DNA of 9,851 nt from Thermoplasmata archaeon (GCA_021836665.1 JAKBHQ010000191.1:1-9851); one strand, 5' to 3'; shown: positions 1-6,895, counted from the stretch's first letter. Translations and numbers: made by a program. The notes: a model not told the origin generated them from the sequence alone.

Positions 1-253
1 AGAGGGCCTTAGCGGTCGCATAGTCTAAGGCAATGGTGATATCGGGGTTGTCTAGTTCACCTATTTCCATGTCCAGAAAACCTTGGCTCGTGTCGACGTA
101 GATATGGAGCTCTCCTTCACCAAAAGGTATTTCGGTGACTATCTGGTTCATTCGGATATTGGTTGCAATAGCCGGTTCCTGTTCAGAATGGCTTTGACGC
201 AATCGTCTCGCCTCTTCGATCCACTCTGGACTGAGAAATGGAAACTTTACCAA
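1..253 (-). CDS. SCP2-like sterol/lipid-carrier domain protein, N-terminal part (cut by window edge)
   Basis: Reading the minus strand from 253 gives 84 open codons that run off the left edge. The product opens (M)VKFPFLSPEWIEEARRL and continues with RMNQIV, then PFGEGELHIYVDTSQG, then a stretch ending NPDITIALDYATAKAL. From family knowledge, this order (short helix, RMNQ strand, acidic beta-hairpin, then a 'D-P-D-x-T-x-x-L-D-Y-x-T-A' segment) is typical of small SCP2 sterol-binding-domain proteins of actinobacteria, which bind lipids or acyl-CoA in a hydrophobic tunnel. The start is TTG: an in-frame TAG lies about 20 codons upstream, no ATG or GTG lies between, and a GGAG sits 5 nt before the TTG. 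The C-terminal part, including most of the tunnel, is outside the window. The family call comes from pattern memory, and the substrate is unknown. Confidence 0.72.
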   Translation of the reverse strand, partial: MVKFPFLSPEWIEEARRLRQSHSEQEPAIATNIRMNQIVTEIPFGEGELHIYVDTSQGFLDMEIGELDNPDITIALDYATAKAL

Positions 254-258
254 GTGTG

Positions 259-266
259 CTCCTTTT
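259..266 (-). promoter_or_regulatory. Shine-Dalgarno of the SCP2-like gene
   Basis: The minus strand reads AAAAGGAG here, followed by a 5-nt spacer and TTG at 253-251. This is the only good ribosome-binding site in the open frame and it decides the TTG start. Confidence 0.6.
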
Positions 267-410
267 CGACTACCTATGATTCGGCTATCCCTGTCGGTGC
301 TAGCCTACAGCGAGAATCGCCTGAAATTCGAAGTGCTCCTGATAATCGACGTTATTGGCGTCCATATTGGCGACTCCCTGGCTTCCGGTTCACCTATTCG
401 ATTTAGAGTT

Positions 411-454
411 AACAAACCAATGGCCAACTGGTAGGTTTACCAGTTGGCCATTGG
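411..454 (-). terminator. Rho-independent terminator after the DUF11 surface-protein gene
   Basis: A perfect 17-bp inverted repeat (417-433 with 438-454) encloses a 4-nt loop. On the minus strand the stem is followed directly by TTTGTT (416-411); on the plus strand no T-run follows. It lies about 25 nt beyond the stop codon of the DUF11 gene, the place and orientation expected for its intrinsic terminator. It also insulates the downstream SCP2-like gene, which therefore probably has its own promoter in 254-410, although no convincing one was seen there. Confidence 0.85.
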
Positions 455-478
455 AAGCTTCAAGATCTATCTAGGAAG

Positions 479-3157
479 TTAGCGATCCTTTGTCCTAACT
501 CTCAACTTTCTGCTTCGGAATGGGATCAGCAGCGCCATGCCAACTATCCCTATGCCAGATACTAAATACCACCAGTATGGGGATGCCCATGGTTTGCCGG
601 TATGGACTGACGGTACGGTCACCGTGCTGGGCTGTCCTGTCGCAGGCGGTGAATTGCTTGGGACACTTGGGGCGCTCGATGCAGAAACCACCGCCGGAGT
701 CGTGCTTGCAGTTACAGAGATCGTCGCCACATTAGAGGTGTTGGATGATGTGCCATCATTGACCACGGCTACGTTGCTCAATTGCTCTGTTGGAGTATTC
801 GTTGCAGTAGCGACATTGATGATGATTGGTTCAAATGTCGGGTTGGTAACGCTACTTGATGGATTGAAGGAGCAGCTGAGCAATTGATAACCGACCAGAC
901 TCGATGATGCTATTGCACAACTCGTCCACGTGGCATCACCTGTCGGTGTGGTCATATGTCCGAGGGAGTAGGTTACTCCAGGGTAGCTGGTCAGCTTGTC
1001 GGTTACGGTTATTGGCGTGTCAACCGTGCCCGTTATCGATGTCCCAATCGTATATTCGGAGCTGCCGCCAGCAGCGATCGAAGCTGGCGTAGCCGACTTG
1101 ACGATAGTTAGTACCGGCGGTGAAACCGATGGAGACGAAGGATTAGGTAGCACCGGCGGATTAGGTATTACCGGCGGACCGGGTTGATAATTCACTACAG
1201 CCGTAGATGACGCAGTGACATTGCTACCATCGGGGGCAGTTCCGGTGGCCGTACCGATATTTGTGATACTCCCTTGGGTCACATTAGTTGGGCTTGTCGT
1301 GGCGGTAGCAGAACAAGTCTCAGAGTCACCCGGAGCTAGAGTACCAGGAGTTTTTGAAGTGTCCCCGGTCGCCAAATTGCAAGACGTGACGCTTCCGAGA
1401 ATGTTGTCCTTAACCTGGATGCTCTTCAACGTGACGTTGCCGGTATTCTTCACCAGGTAACTGTAGATGATTTGATCCCCGGACCCCGAGTAGCTGGTCG
1501 GATTAGCAGTCTTTAGCAAGCTAATCGCGGGGGTTTGGATGGCGTTCACCACAGCCGTAGATTTCGCCGTGACGACACTTCCATCGGTGACTGATTTTCC
1601 GGTGGCCGTACCGATATTTGTGATACTCCCGTTATCGACATTTGCTTGGGTTGTAAGAGCGGTAGCAGTACAAGTCTCAGAGTCACCGGGCTGAAGCGTG
1701 CCAAGGGTCGCCGAAGCATCTCCGGGCGTCAATTTGCACGACGTGACGTTGCCTAAAAGGTTGTCACTTACGGTCACGTCGGTCAAAGGCGGATAACCGG
1801 TATTCTTCACAAAGTAGCTGTAGGTGATTGTTTCCCCGATTCCCGAATAGGTGGTCGGAGTGGCAGTCTTCACCAGACTAATAAAGGGTTTTTGACCAAT
1901 GGGTGGTGTCGGCACGTAATTCACCACAGCCGTAGACGTCGCAGTGACTTTGCTACCATCGGGGGCAGTTCCGGTGGCCGTACCGATATTTGTGATACTC
2001 CCTTGGGTCACATTAGTTGGGCTTGTCGTGGCGGTTGCAGTACAAGTCTCAGAGTCACCCGGAGCTAGGGTGCCGGCGGTTTTTGAAGTGTCCGCGGGTG
2101 TCAATTTGCAAGACGTGACGCTTCCTAAAATACTGTCGTTCACTGTGACATCGGTCAACGTGACGTTGCCGGTATTCTTCACAAAGTAGCTGTAGGTGAT
2201 TGTTTCCCCGGACCCCGAATAGGTGGTCGGAATGGCAGTCTTCACCAAGCTAATCGCGGGAGTTTGGCTGGCGTTCACTACGGCCGTAGATGTAGCAGTG
2301 ACACTACCTCCGGTGGTTGGTGTTCCGGTGGCCGTACCGATATTTGTGATACTCCCGTTATCCAGATTTGCCTGGGTAGTAAGAGTCGTCGCAGTGCAAG
2401 TCTCTGAGTCACCCGGATAGAGGGTGCCGACGGTGTTTGAAGTGTCCCCGGATGTCAATTTGCAAGACGTGACCTTACCCAAGAGGTTGTCGTTCACTGT
2501 GACATCGGTGAGAGCGACGTTGCCGGTATTAGTCACCAGGTAGCTATAGGAGATTTGATCCCCGGACCCCGAGTAGCTGGTCGGATTAGCAGTCTTTACC
2601 ACAGAGATCTGTGGGGTAGGAGTTTTACAGTCTACCCAGAAAGTCTTGTGTTTTTGAGGAAGCTGCGTGAACTGGATCTTGAAGTGATATCCCTGTTGTG
2701 GTTGGTAGAGGTCGCCATTGAGCTGAGCATTGGCTATGAGTACGGCGGTCGAGATCGTAGCGATAGGCCGGCCACCACCAGTGTATGACCATGTTGCCCC
2801 ACCTTTTGGCGGGATACTTGCATTTGCATTGTCGTTTGGCCAGGCCTGATCTGGGTGGTATGCACCGCCGAAGGGATTGCCTGTGGCAGATCCGGATGGG
2901 TGGTAACCGTCAATGCTGAATGTGCCGCTGCCCAGGGTCAACCCGTTCCCCCACAGGTAGATCTGTGACGGGCATGAAAGGTGTGGGTCAGTTTCGTGCC
3001 CAGTTGGCAGAGTATTGGTAGCCGAGACGAAGATGTCTCCGGCATTGGTTGCAAAACTAGCTTGGGGGCCAATTATCAGCCCGGTTGCAACGACGGAAAA
3101 GGCAGCCGCACATGCCAATAATATTTTTGCTACTTTTTGATGGAAAAACGAGCGCAT
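479..3157 (-). CDS. Exported, membrane-anchored DUF11-repeat surface protein
   Basis: This encodes 892 residues, probably a cell-surface or cell-wall protein. The N-terminus MRSFFHQKVAKILLACAAAF has a basic start, a hydrophobic core and a likely signal-peptidase site after ASFA (about residue 36). An N-terminal domain of about 140 residues follows, ending in KHKTFWVDC. Next come four DUF11 repeats of about 113 residues, each with the phrases VKTA.PT.YSG, YSY.V.NTG, TSC.L, PGDSETC and GSITNIGTATG. A Pro-rich linker leads to a diverged fifth DUF11-like domain, a Ser/Thr/Pro stretch, one hydrophobic helix (WWYLVSGIGIVGMALLIPF) and a basic tail. DUF11 modules are immunoglobulin-like stalk domains in surface proteins. 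A PPATG lies well before the helix, but no proper LPxTG box is seen, so anchoring may be by the helix alone. An in-frame GTG at 3205 was rejected as the start: the ATG at 3157 has GGAG 5 nt upstream and begins the signal peptide. It appears monocistronic. Ligand or role is unknown. Confidence 0.88.
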   Translation of the reverse strand: MRSFFHQKVAKILLACAAAFSVVATGLIIGPQASFATNAGDIFVSATNTLPTGHETDPHLSCPSQIYLWGNGLTLGSGTFSIDGYHPSGSATGNPFGGAYHPDQAWPNDNANASIPPKGGATWSYTGGGRPIATISTAVLIANAQLNGDLYQPQQGYHFKIQFTQLPQKHKTFWVDCKTPTPQISVVKTANPTSYSGSGDQISYSYLVTNTGNVALTDVTVNDNLLGKVTSCKLTSGDTSNTVGTLYPGDSETCTATTLTTQANLDNGSITNIGTATGTPTTGGSVTATSTAVVNASQTPAISLVKTAIPTTYSGSGETITYSYFVKNTGNVTLTDVTVNDSILGSVTSCKLTPADTSKTAGTLAPGDSETCTATATTSPTNVTQGSITNIGTATGTAPDGSKVTATSTAVVNYVPTPPIGQKPFISLVKTATPTTYSGIGETITYSYFVKNTGYPPLTDVTVSDNLLGNVTSCKLTPGDASATLGTLQPGDSETCTATALTTQANVDNGSITNIGTATGKSVTDGSVVTAKSTAVVNAIQTPAISLLKTANPTSYSGSGDQIIYSYLVKNTGNVTLKSIQVKDNILGSVTSCNLATGDTSKTPGTLAPGDSETCSATATTSPTNVTQGSITNIGTATGTAPDGSNVTASSTAVVNYQPGPPVIPNPPVLPNPSSPSVSPPVLTIVKSATPASIAAGGSSEYTIGTSITGTVDTPITVTDKLTSYPGVTYSLGHMTTPTGDATWTSCAIASSSLVGYQLLSCSFNPSSSVTNPTFEPIIINVATATNTPTEQLSNVAVVNDGTSSNTSNVATISVTASTTPAVVSASSAPSVPSNSPPATGQPSTVTVPSVHTGKPWASPYWWYLVSGIGIVGMALLIPFRSRKLRVRTKDR
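1190..2611 (-). repeat. Four tandem DUF11-coding repeats (about 340 nt each)
   Basis: In gene order the units are R1 2611-2273, R2 2257-1919, R3 1885-1544 and R4 1528-1190. DNA similarity is very high in places: the stretches near 1208-1340 (R4) and 1937-2069 (R2) differ at only a handful of bases. The 5' parts pair as R1 with R4 and R2 with R3, while the 3' parts pair as R1 with R3 and R2 with R4, so the units are mosaics. Such near-identical repeats are prone to copy-number change and to assembly error. Confidence 0.9.
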
Positions 3158-3162
3158 TTCTA

Positions 3163-3169
3163 CTCCAAA
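3163..3169 (-). promoter_or_regulatory. Shine-Dalgarno deciding the start of the DUF11 gene
   Basis: The minus strand reads TTTGGAG, with a 5-nt spacer to the ATG at 3157-3155. The upstream in-frame GTG at 3205 has no purine-rich site before it. Confidence 0.65.
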
Positions 3170-3212
3170 CGTCGAGCCGAGGTGCCTTTCAGCGGCCCAC
3201 ATCACGAAGCGT

Positions 3213-3218
3213 AGTATA
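3213..3218 (-). promoter_or_regulatory. Possible -10 box for the DUF11 gene
   Basis: The minus strand reads TATACT, one mismatch from TATAAT, just downstream of an AT-rich tract (about 3225-3250). Transcription from it would begin near 3206, giving a leader of about 49 nt before the ATG at 3157 and leaving none for the GTG at 3205. No good -35 hexamer is seen at 16-18 nt; a TTGCAA is present but only 12 nt away. This is a tentative call. Confidence 0.35.
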
Positions 3219-3833
3219 GATAAGAGTTTTTTGCAATATTTTTAATTAAAGGTTTTCTCGTTATGTGCCGATAAGCCACATGTTCAGCCGGATATCGCTC
3301 AGGGTTCTTTCTGAAATTAATCGACCATCTGCTGTGGGAAGTGTCGGTTCGAACCGTCTTGGACCATCCTAGGCGTTGTCGTTCCGTACCCGCTGATCCG
3401 GAAACTTGCCCTTTGAACTGCACCAACTCTCGACCGTTTATCGTGGGTTATTGGATGAATTGACTTGCTTTGAGGCGCATGGCAGGCCTTGGAATTTTGG
3501 GACTTCCTTCACTGAAAGTTTCGACTAAATCTTCTAGTGGGGAATTAAGCAGACTTCTGACCAGCAAGTTTGCCCGTTTTGTCCTTCTATCATAGTTTTC
3601 CTCAACGGTCGATCATTCCAAGGGCCGGTAATACCCGAAAGTAGCGTCAATTGAATTAAACGCAGAAAATGCATTTCGCCATGATCACAGCGGTCAGCGT
3701 AGAAACTCCCTACCTTTCTGTGTAGAGTAGCCACCCCCTCCAGCAAGCACGGTTATTGACCACGGGGTTGGCAGAATCGAATAGGACGCCGCAGCGCGGT
3801 TGACGATTGGGTGCTCGTGGCACGGATAGCCGA

Positions 3834-3869
3834 ATTAACTCGCTATTATTTCCAAATAAGTGGGTTAAT
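3834..3869. repeat. AT-rich interrupted dyad (bulged stem-loop)
   Basis: The outer arms ATTAACTCGC (3834-3843) and GTGGGTTAAT (3860-3869) pair over 10 bp, with two G-T wobbles if RNA. After a 2-nt TA bulge on the left side, TTATTT (3846-3851) faces AAATAA (3854-3859) around a central CC. On the plus strand a T5 run follows 6 nt later, which is not the tight T-tract of an ordinary terminator. It could be a protein-binding operator, an RNA structure or a decayed terminator. Confidence 0.45.
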
Positions 3870-4658
3870 GGGCACTTTTTGGCCGGATAATCTCTCCATC
3901 TAAGGTCTTGAAAGTGATCGATTAGTACGAAGCCACGTATTGATTTTTGGAACCGAATTCTTTGGATGAGTGGCGTCGAAAAAGAAGAGATTTGTTGTTG
4001 GAATTAATTTTCCACCGAAGGCGAATGTCTTGCACGGCTTAGATTTCGCCAAGCACCCCTCTCGTACAACATGAAGTGCCACGGGGAAGAATGAGAATTC
4101 AGGTGAGTCTCGAAGTCAACTTCTTTAGCATGACGAGGGTGCCAGGGGTTAATCGCTCAAGACGCCGCTTTAGGGACACGTTATGGATTTGTGGACAGAT
4201 TGCGAAAGTGAAGGAGGACGCCAGCCTCAACGAGGAGGGTAGATACGCTAGAGAAACTAGCGTGGCAATCATGGGTGAGGATGAATAGCAGGAGCAGGCC
4301 AATTGTCCCCAATGGGAATTGACGGAGTTCCTGCCCTCACTGTCGAAGCTTAATGACAACAGAGAGTCACTGTTCCGAAGGTTACACCATTCGTGTCGCG
4401 TCGTTTAATGCTGTTCGACTGGATTTTTTGGGTCCTGATATTAATTCGGGCTCGGAAGTCATTTACCATGAACCTGACCTGGGACTCAAGTGACGGTTCA
4501 ATTTTGGACCCCCTTACGGTGTCTTGATTTGAGTAGCGCCGGAGGCCCAAAGGAGACTGATTGGTCAGTGCTCCGAGGAACTTCCTTTGATGTCCTAGGG
4601 AATGTCACCAAAACGCCATGCTGTCTAGCCGATCTATGCTGGTCTTTCGAATATACCT

Positions 4659-4666
4659 GGGGGTGG
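4659..4666 (+). promoter_or_regulatory. Likely ribosome-binding site of the thioesterase
   Basis: GGGGGTGG lies 6 nt before TTG at 4673 and 12 nt before GTG at 4679, so it favours the TTG start. Confidence 0.45.
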
Positions 4667-4672
4667 ATAGCA

Positions 4673-5077
4673 TTGTCAGTGGTTCCAATAGGACTTCTCC
4701 AGCGTGAGATAGAAAAGGCGCCATTTATCAGATGGTGGGGGGCGACGCTCGTCGAGGTTGGAGATGGTTCGGCATCGGTTGCACTTCCGTTTCGAGAGGA
4801 CCTCATTAGGCCTGGTGGAGTACTACACGGCTCTTCTTATGAATTGGTGGCAGACGTGGCGATGTGGGTAGCCATCATGACGAAGGTCGGAATTGAACCT
4901 ATGGCGGTAACCATAGAGATGAAGACGTCATTTTTCAAAGGTGCGACAACGGATATTCTCGCAAGGGCAAACATCTTGAAGCTGGGCAAGCGAGTAACTT
5001 TTGGCGAAGCGGAGATTTTTTCAAATGGAGAGCTGATGGCGCATTCGACCCTCTCCTACGCCATGCCGCGTCATTAA
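4673..5077 (+). CDS. PaaI-like hotdog-fold acyl-CoA thioesterase
   Basis: This encodes about 134 residues, the usual length for single-domain 4HBT/PaaI thioesterases, which hydrolyse acyl-CoA to free acid and CoA. The start region (M)SVVPIGLLQREIEKAPF leads to the hotdog core: FREDLIRPGGVLHGSSYELVA, with the conserved HG at the start of the long central helix and the Asp of VADVAMW in the position of the catalytic acid. The strands AVTIEMKTSFFKGAT and LKLGKRVTFGEAEIF then follow the normal family order. The open frame extends upstream to 4490, but that extension is unlike the family. TTG at 4673 is preferred because GGGGGTGG ends 6 nt before it; GTG at 4679 is an alternative. The gene converges on the carboxyltransferase cassette and may act on related acyl-CoAs, but that link is inference from position only. 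Confidence 0.8.
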   Translation: MSVVPIGLLQREIEKAPFIRWWGATLVEVGDGSASVALPFREDLIRPGGVLHGSSYELVADVAMWVAIMTKVGIEPMAVTIEMKTSFFKGATTDILARANILKLGKRVTFGEAEIFSNGELMAHSTLSYAMPRH

Positions 5078-5153
5078 AGAGATGGCACTCAAAGCGATGC
5101 TAACTGAAGAGGGGAATCGAGTGCCGGGTTCGCTTCCGTCGAGCCAGCGGAGG

Positions 5154-5170
5154 CCTTTCGAAGGGTTTTT
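5154..5170 (+). terminator. Weak candidate terminator after the thioesterase
   Basis: CCTT-TCG-AAGG forms a short 4-bp stem, followed by G and TTTTT on the plus strand, about 77 nt after the thioesterase stop. The T-run and orientation fit an intrinsic terminator, but the stem is short, so this is only a candidate. Confidence 0.3.
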
Positions 5171-5255
5171 CGATAGTCCCTCTTTGGAGAATCGAAGATA
5201 CGATCGTTCAGGCTGCACCTACTCTCTTACCTACTTACCCAGAAGGTGGCGAAGT

Positions 5256-5338
5256 AGATTCCAGGGTCAGATTCCAGAGTCAGATTCCAGAGTCAGATTC
5301 CAGAGTCAGATTCCAGGGTCAGATTCCAGAGTCAGATT
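5256..5338. repeat. 13-bp minisatellite, six copies plus a partial
   Basis: The unit AGATTCCAGAGTC occurs six times head to tail (starts 5256, 5269, 5282, 5295, 5308, 5321), with a final partial AGATT at 5334. Units 1 and 5 carry GGG where the others have GAG. There are no spacers, so it is a simple tandem array and not a CRISPR. It lies between convergent genes, 24 bp beyond the carboxyltransferase stop. The 13-bp period is not a multiple of three, which argues against coding. Confidence 0.95.
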
Positions 5339-5362
5339 GATGGCAATACTGTTAAGCGTCTT

Positions 5363-6895
5363 TCAGATGATAGTGGAGTGCCTCCTTGGGGGTAGTTGTA
5401 TCGACTTCTTTGCGAATAGTTCGAGGTAGGAGGATATTTCGTTTCGCATCTGTGAAGGATCTATCAATTCGTCGACGACCATCTCGCCCGCCAGCTTGAA
5501 GATGTCGTAACCCTGCCTGTACTGCTCCTTTAACTCCGTGGTGACTTTGGCCCTTTCCTCGGGATCGGTAATCTGTGCGAGGTGGTTGAAGTAGACGGCG
5601 TTTATAGCGGCCTCTGGACCCATTACGGCGATTTCTGCCGAGGGAAGGGCGAGGGTGACATCAGGGTCGTAGGCCGGCCCGCTCATCGCGTAGATGCCAG
5701 CCCCGTATGACTTGCGCACAATGACGCATATTCGTGGAACTGTGGCGCTAGAGGTGGCGTAGATAAATTTCCGGCCCCGCTTTAAAATTGCTGAACGTTC
5801 TACCTGGGTCCCCACCATAAATCCGGGAGTGTCCACTAGGTATACCAATGGGATCTGGTAAGCGTCGCAGAGCCAGACGAATTCTGCCCCTTTGTCTGAA
5901 GATTCCGGGAAGATCGCCCCGCCCTTATAGAGGGGGTTATTGGCAACGATACCAACGACTTGACCCTTGATCCGGGCAAATCCAACCGCTAACTCCTTGG
6001 CATAGTGCTCCTTGACTTCAAGGAAACTTCTCCGGTCTACCACCGCCGAGATGAGCTTCTGAATCGAATAGGGCTTGTTTGCATCGGGAGGAATTATCTC
6101 GTCCAGAGTATCTGGGGAGATTTCGGGTTCTTCTTCAGGGTATCTCGGTGGCTTCTCCTCTGAATTATCCGGAAGGTAGCTGAATATCTTCTTTACGATT
6201 TTGGCCGCATCTAGCTCGGACTCTGCGATGAAATGGGCTGAACCACTCACTTCAGCGTGCATTTTTGCACCCCCAAGTTCGTCCGGAGTGGTCTTTTGGC
6301 CTATGACCATTTCGACCATCCTCGGAGAGGCGATGGCCATCGATGAGTCCTTCATCATTATCAGTAGGTCACAGAAAACCGGCGTGTACGCCGTGCCGGC
6401 AAAGCAGGTTCCGTAGAGTACGCCGACCTGCGGAACGGAGCCCGACATAATCGAGTGGTAGTAGAAGAGTTGCCCAGCGCCTCGCTTATCGACGTGGTGA
6501 CCACCTGTTTCTTCGATCCTGGCACCCGAAGAATCGATTAGGTAGAGTATCGGCCGCCGTGCACGGATCGCAGCCTCCTGAGCCCTTATCAGTTTCTCAC
6601 CGTGATACTGGCCGATCGATCCCGCCTTCACCGTGTAGTCAGATGCGGTGAAGAATACCGACCTTCCGGAGATTTCTCCAGAGCCGCACACTACACCGTC
6701 CGCGGCTAGCTCTTCGTTCCAATTCCGGGCCATTAACCCGAATTCCGTCCTGATCTCTTCTCGGTCGAAGAAGAGCTTTAGGCGATCCCTGACGAACAGC
6801 TTGGATGCATCGAGCTGCTTCTTGTGACCCTTTTCTGGTCCGCCCTTTTTTATCTTTTCCTGAGTCGATCGGACTCGGTCTTGTCTATCACCCAA
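5363..6895 (-). CDS. Acyl-CoA carboxylase carboxyltransferase (beta) subunit
   Basis: This 510-residue protein has the two crotonase-like halves of the propionyl/methylcrotonyl/geranyl-CoA carboxylase beta family, which moves CO2 from carboxybiotin to an acyl-CoA. N-half landmarks are DGVVCGSGEISGR (about 66-78), LIDSSGARIEE (119-129), the first oxyanion loop GTCFAGTAYTP (162-172) and LGGAKMHAEVSG (207-218). C-half landmarks are GQVVGIVANNP (311-321), YLVDTPGFMVGTQVE (352-366), the second oxyanion loop KSYGAGIYAM (395-404) and LPSAEIAVMGPEAA (417-430). Length and motif order are complete. In the first loop the common AGGAY reads AGTAY. The start is TTG, with GGGGGAA 7 nt upstream and no better start nearby. 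It is last in the cassette, 78 nt behind the AtuA small protein. With AtuA partners a branched or terpenoid acyl-CoA is a reasonable guess, but substrate cannot be assigned. Confidence 0.92.
   Translation of the reverse strand: MGDRQDRVRSTQEKIKKGGPEKGHKKQLDASKLFVRDRLKLFFDREEIRTEFGLMARNWNEELAADGVVCGSGEISGRSVFFTASDYTVKAGSIGQYHGEKLIRAQEAAIRARRPILYLIDSSGARIEETGGHHVDKRGAGQLFYYHSIMSGSVPQVGVLYGTCFAGTAYTPVFCDLLIMMKDSSMAIASPRMVEMVIGQKTTPDELGGAKMHAEVSGSAHFIAESELDAAKIVKKIFSYLPDNSEEKPPRYPEEEPEISPDTLDEIIPPDANKPYSIQKLISAVVDRRSFLEVKEHYAKELAVGFARIKGQVVGIVANNPLYKGGAIFPESSDKGAEFVWLCDAYQIPLVYLVDTPGFMVGTQVERSAILKRGRKFIYATSSATVPRICVIVRKSYGAGIYAMSGPAYDPDVTLALPSAEIAVMGPEAAINAVYFNHLAQITDPEERAKVTTELKEQYRQGYDIFKLAGEMVVDELIDPSQMRNEISSYLELFAKKSIQLPPRRHSTII

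Larger units (their letters stand above)
3219..4672. other. Long intergenic region without a convincing gene
   Basis: About 1.45 kb separates the divergently transcribed DUF11 and thioesterase genes. Open frames here are short (86 codons or fewer), interrupted in every frame, mostly lack ribosome-binding sites and resemble no family I recognise. It contains a perfect 12-bp palindrome at 3345-3356, an AT-rich dyad at 3834-3869 and a 7-bp stem-loop at 4245-4263. It could be a decayed gene region, the home of an unannotated small RNA, or long regulatory spacer. No tRNA, rRNA or transposase fragment was recognised. Confidence 0.6.

Noticed and set aside
83..406. Open frame of 107 codons on the plus strand
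   Set aside because: It is antisense to the SCP2-like gene and its leader, has no ribosome-binding site, runs to the edge of the minus-strand terminator, and its product resembles no family.
537..2420. Several 65-116-codon open frames on the plus strand, two of them near-identical 81-residue products
   Set aside because: They lie antisense inside the DUF11 gene; the repetition simply mirrors the tandem repeats of the real gene on the other strand.
3341..3366. tRNA-like 3' end (GGTTCGAACC followed by GGACCA)
   Set aside because: The five bases flanking the TTCGAAC loop do not pair into a T stem, and no matching acceptor, D-arm or anticodon arm lies upstream.
3202..3426. 74-codon minus-strand frame upstream of the DUF11 gene
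   Set aside because: No recognisable domain, no clear ribosome-binding site, and it covers the likely promoter region of the DUF11 gene.
3534..3746. 70-codon minus-strand frame in the gene-free region
   Set aside because: The product matches nothing I recognise and has no supporting context; a translated database search giving a transposase or other remnant would reopen it.
4076..4359. Overlapping 70-codon plus-strand and 86-codon minus-strand frames
   Set aside because: They overlap each other on opposite strands, neither resembles a known family, and no ribosome-binding site was found.
4408..4527. 39-codon frame on the plus strand with a hydrophobic start (MLFDWIFWVLILI)
   Set aside because: It could be a small membrane peptide, but there is no ribosome-binding site, and a short hydrophobic frame by chance is common in T-rich DNA.
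5256..5338. CRISPR-like array
   Set aside because: Units are 13 bp with no spacers between them, so this is a simple tandem repeat.
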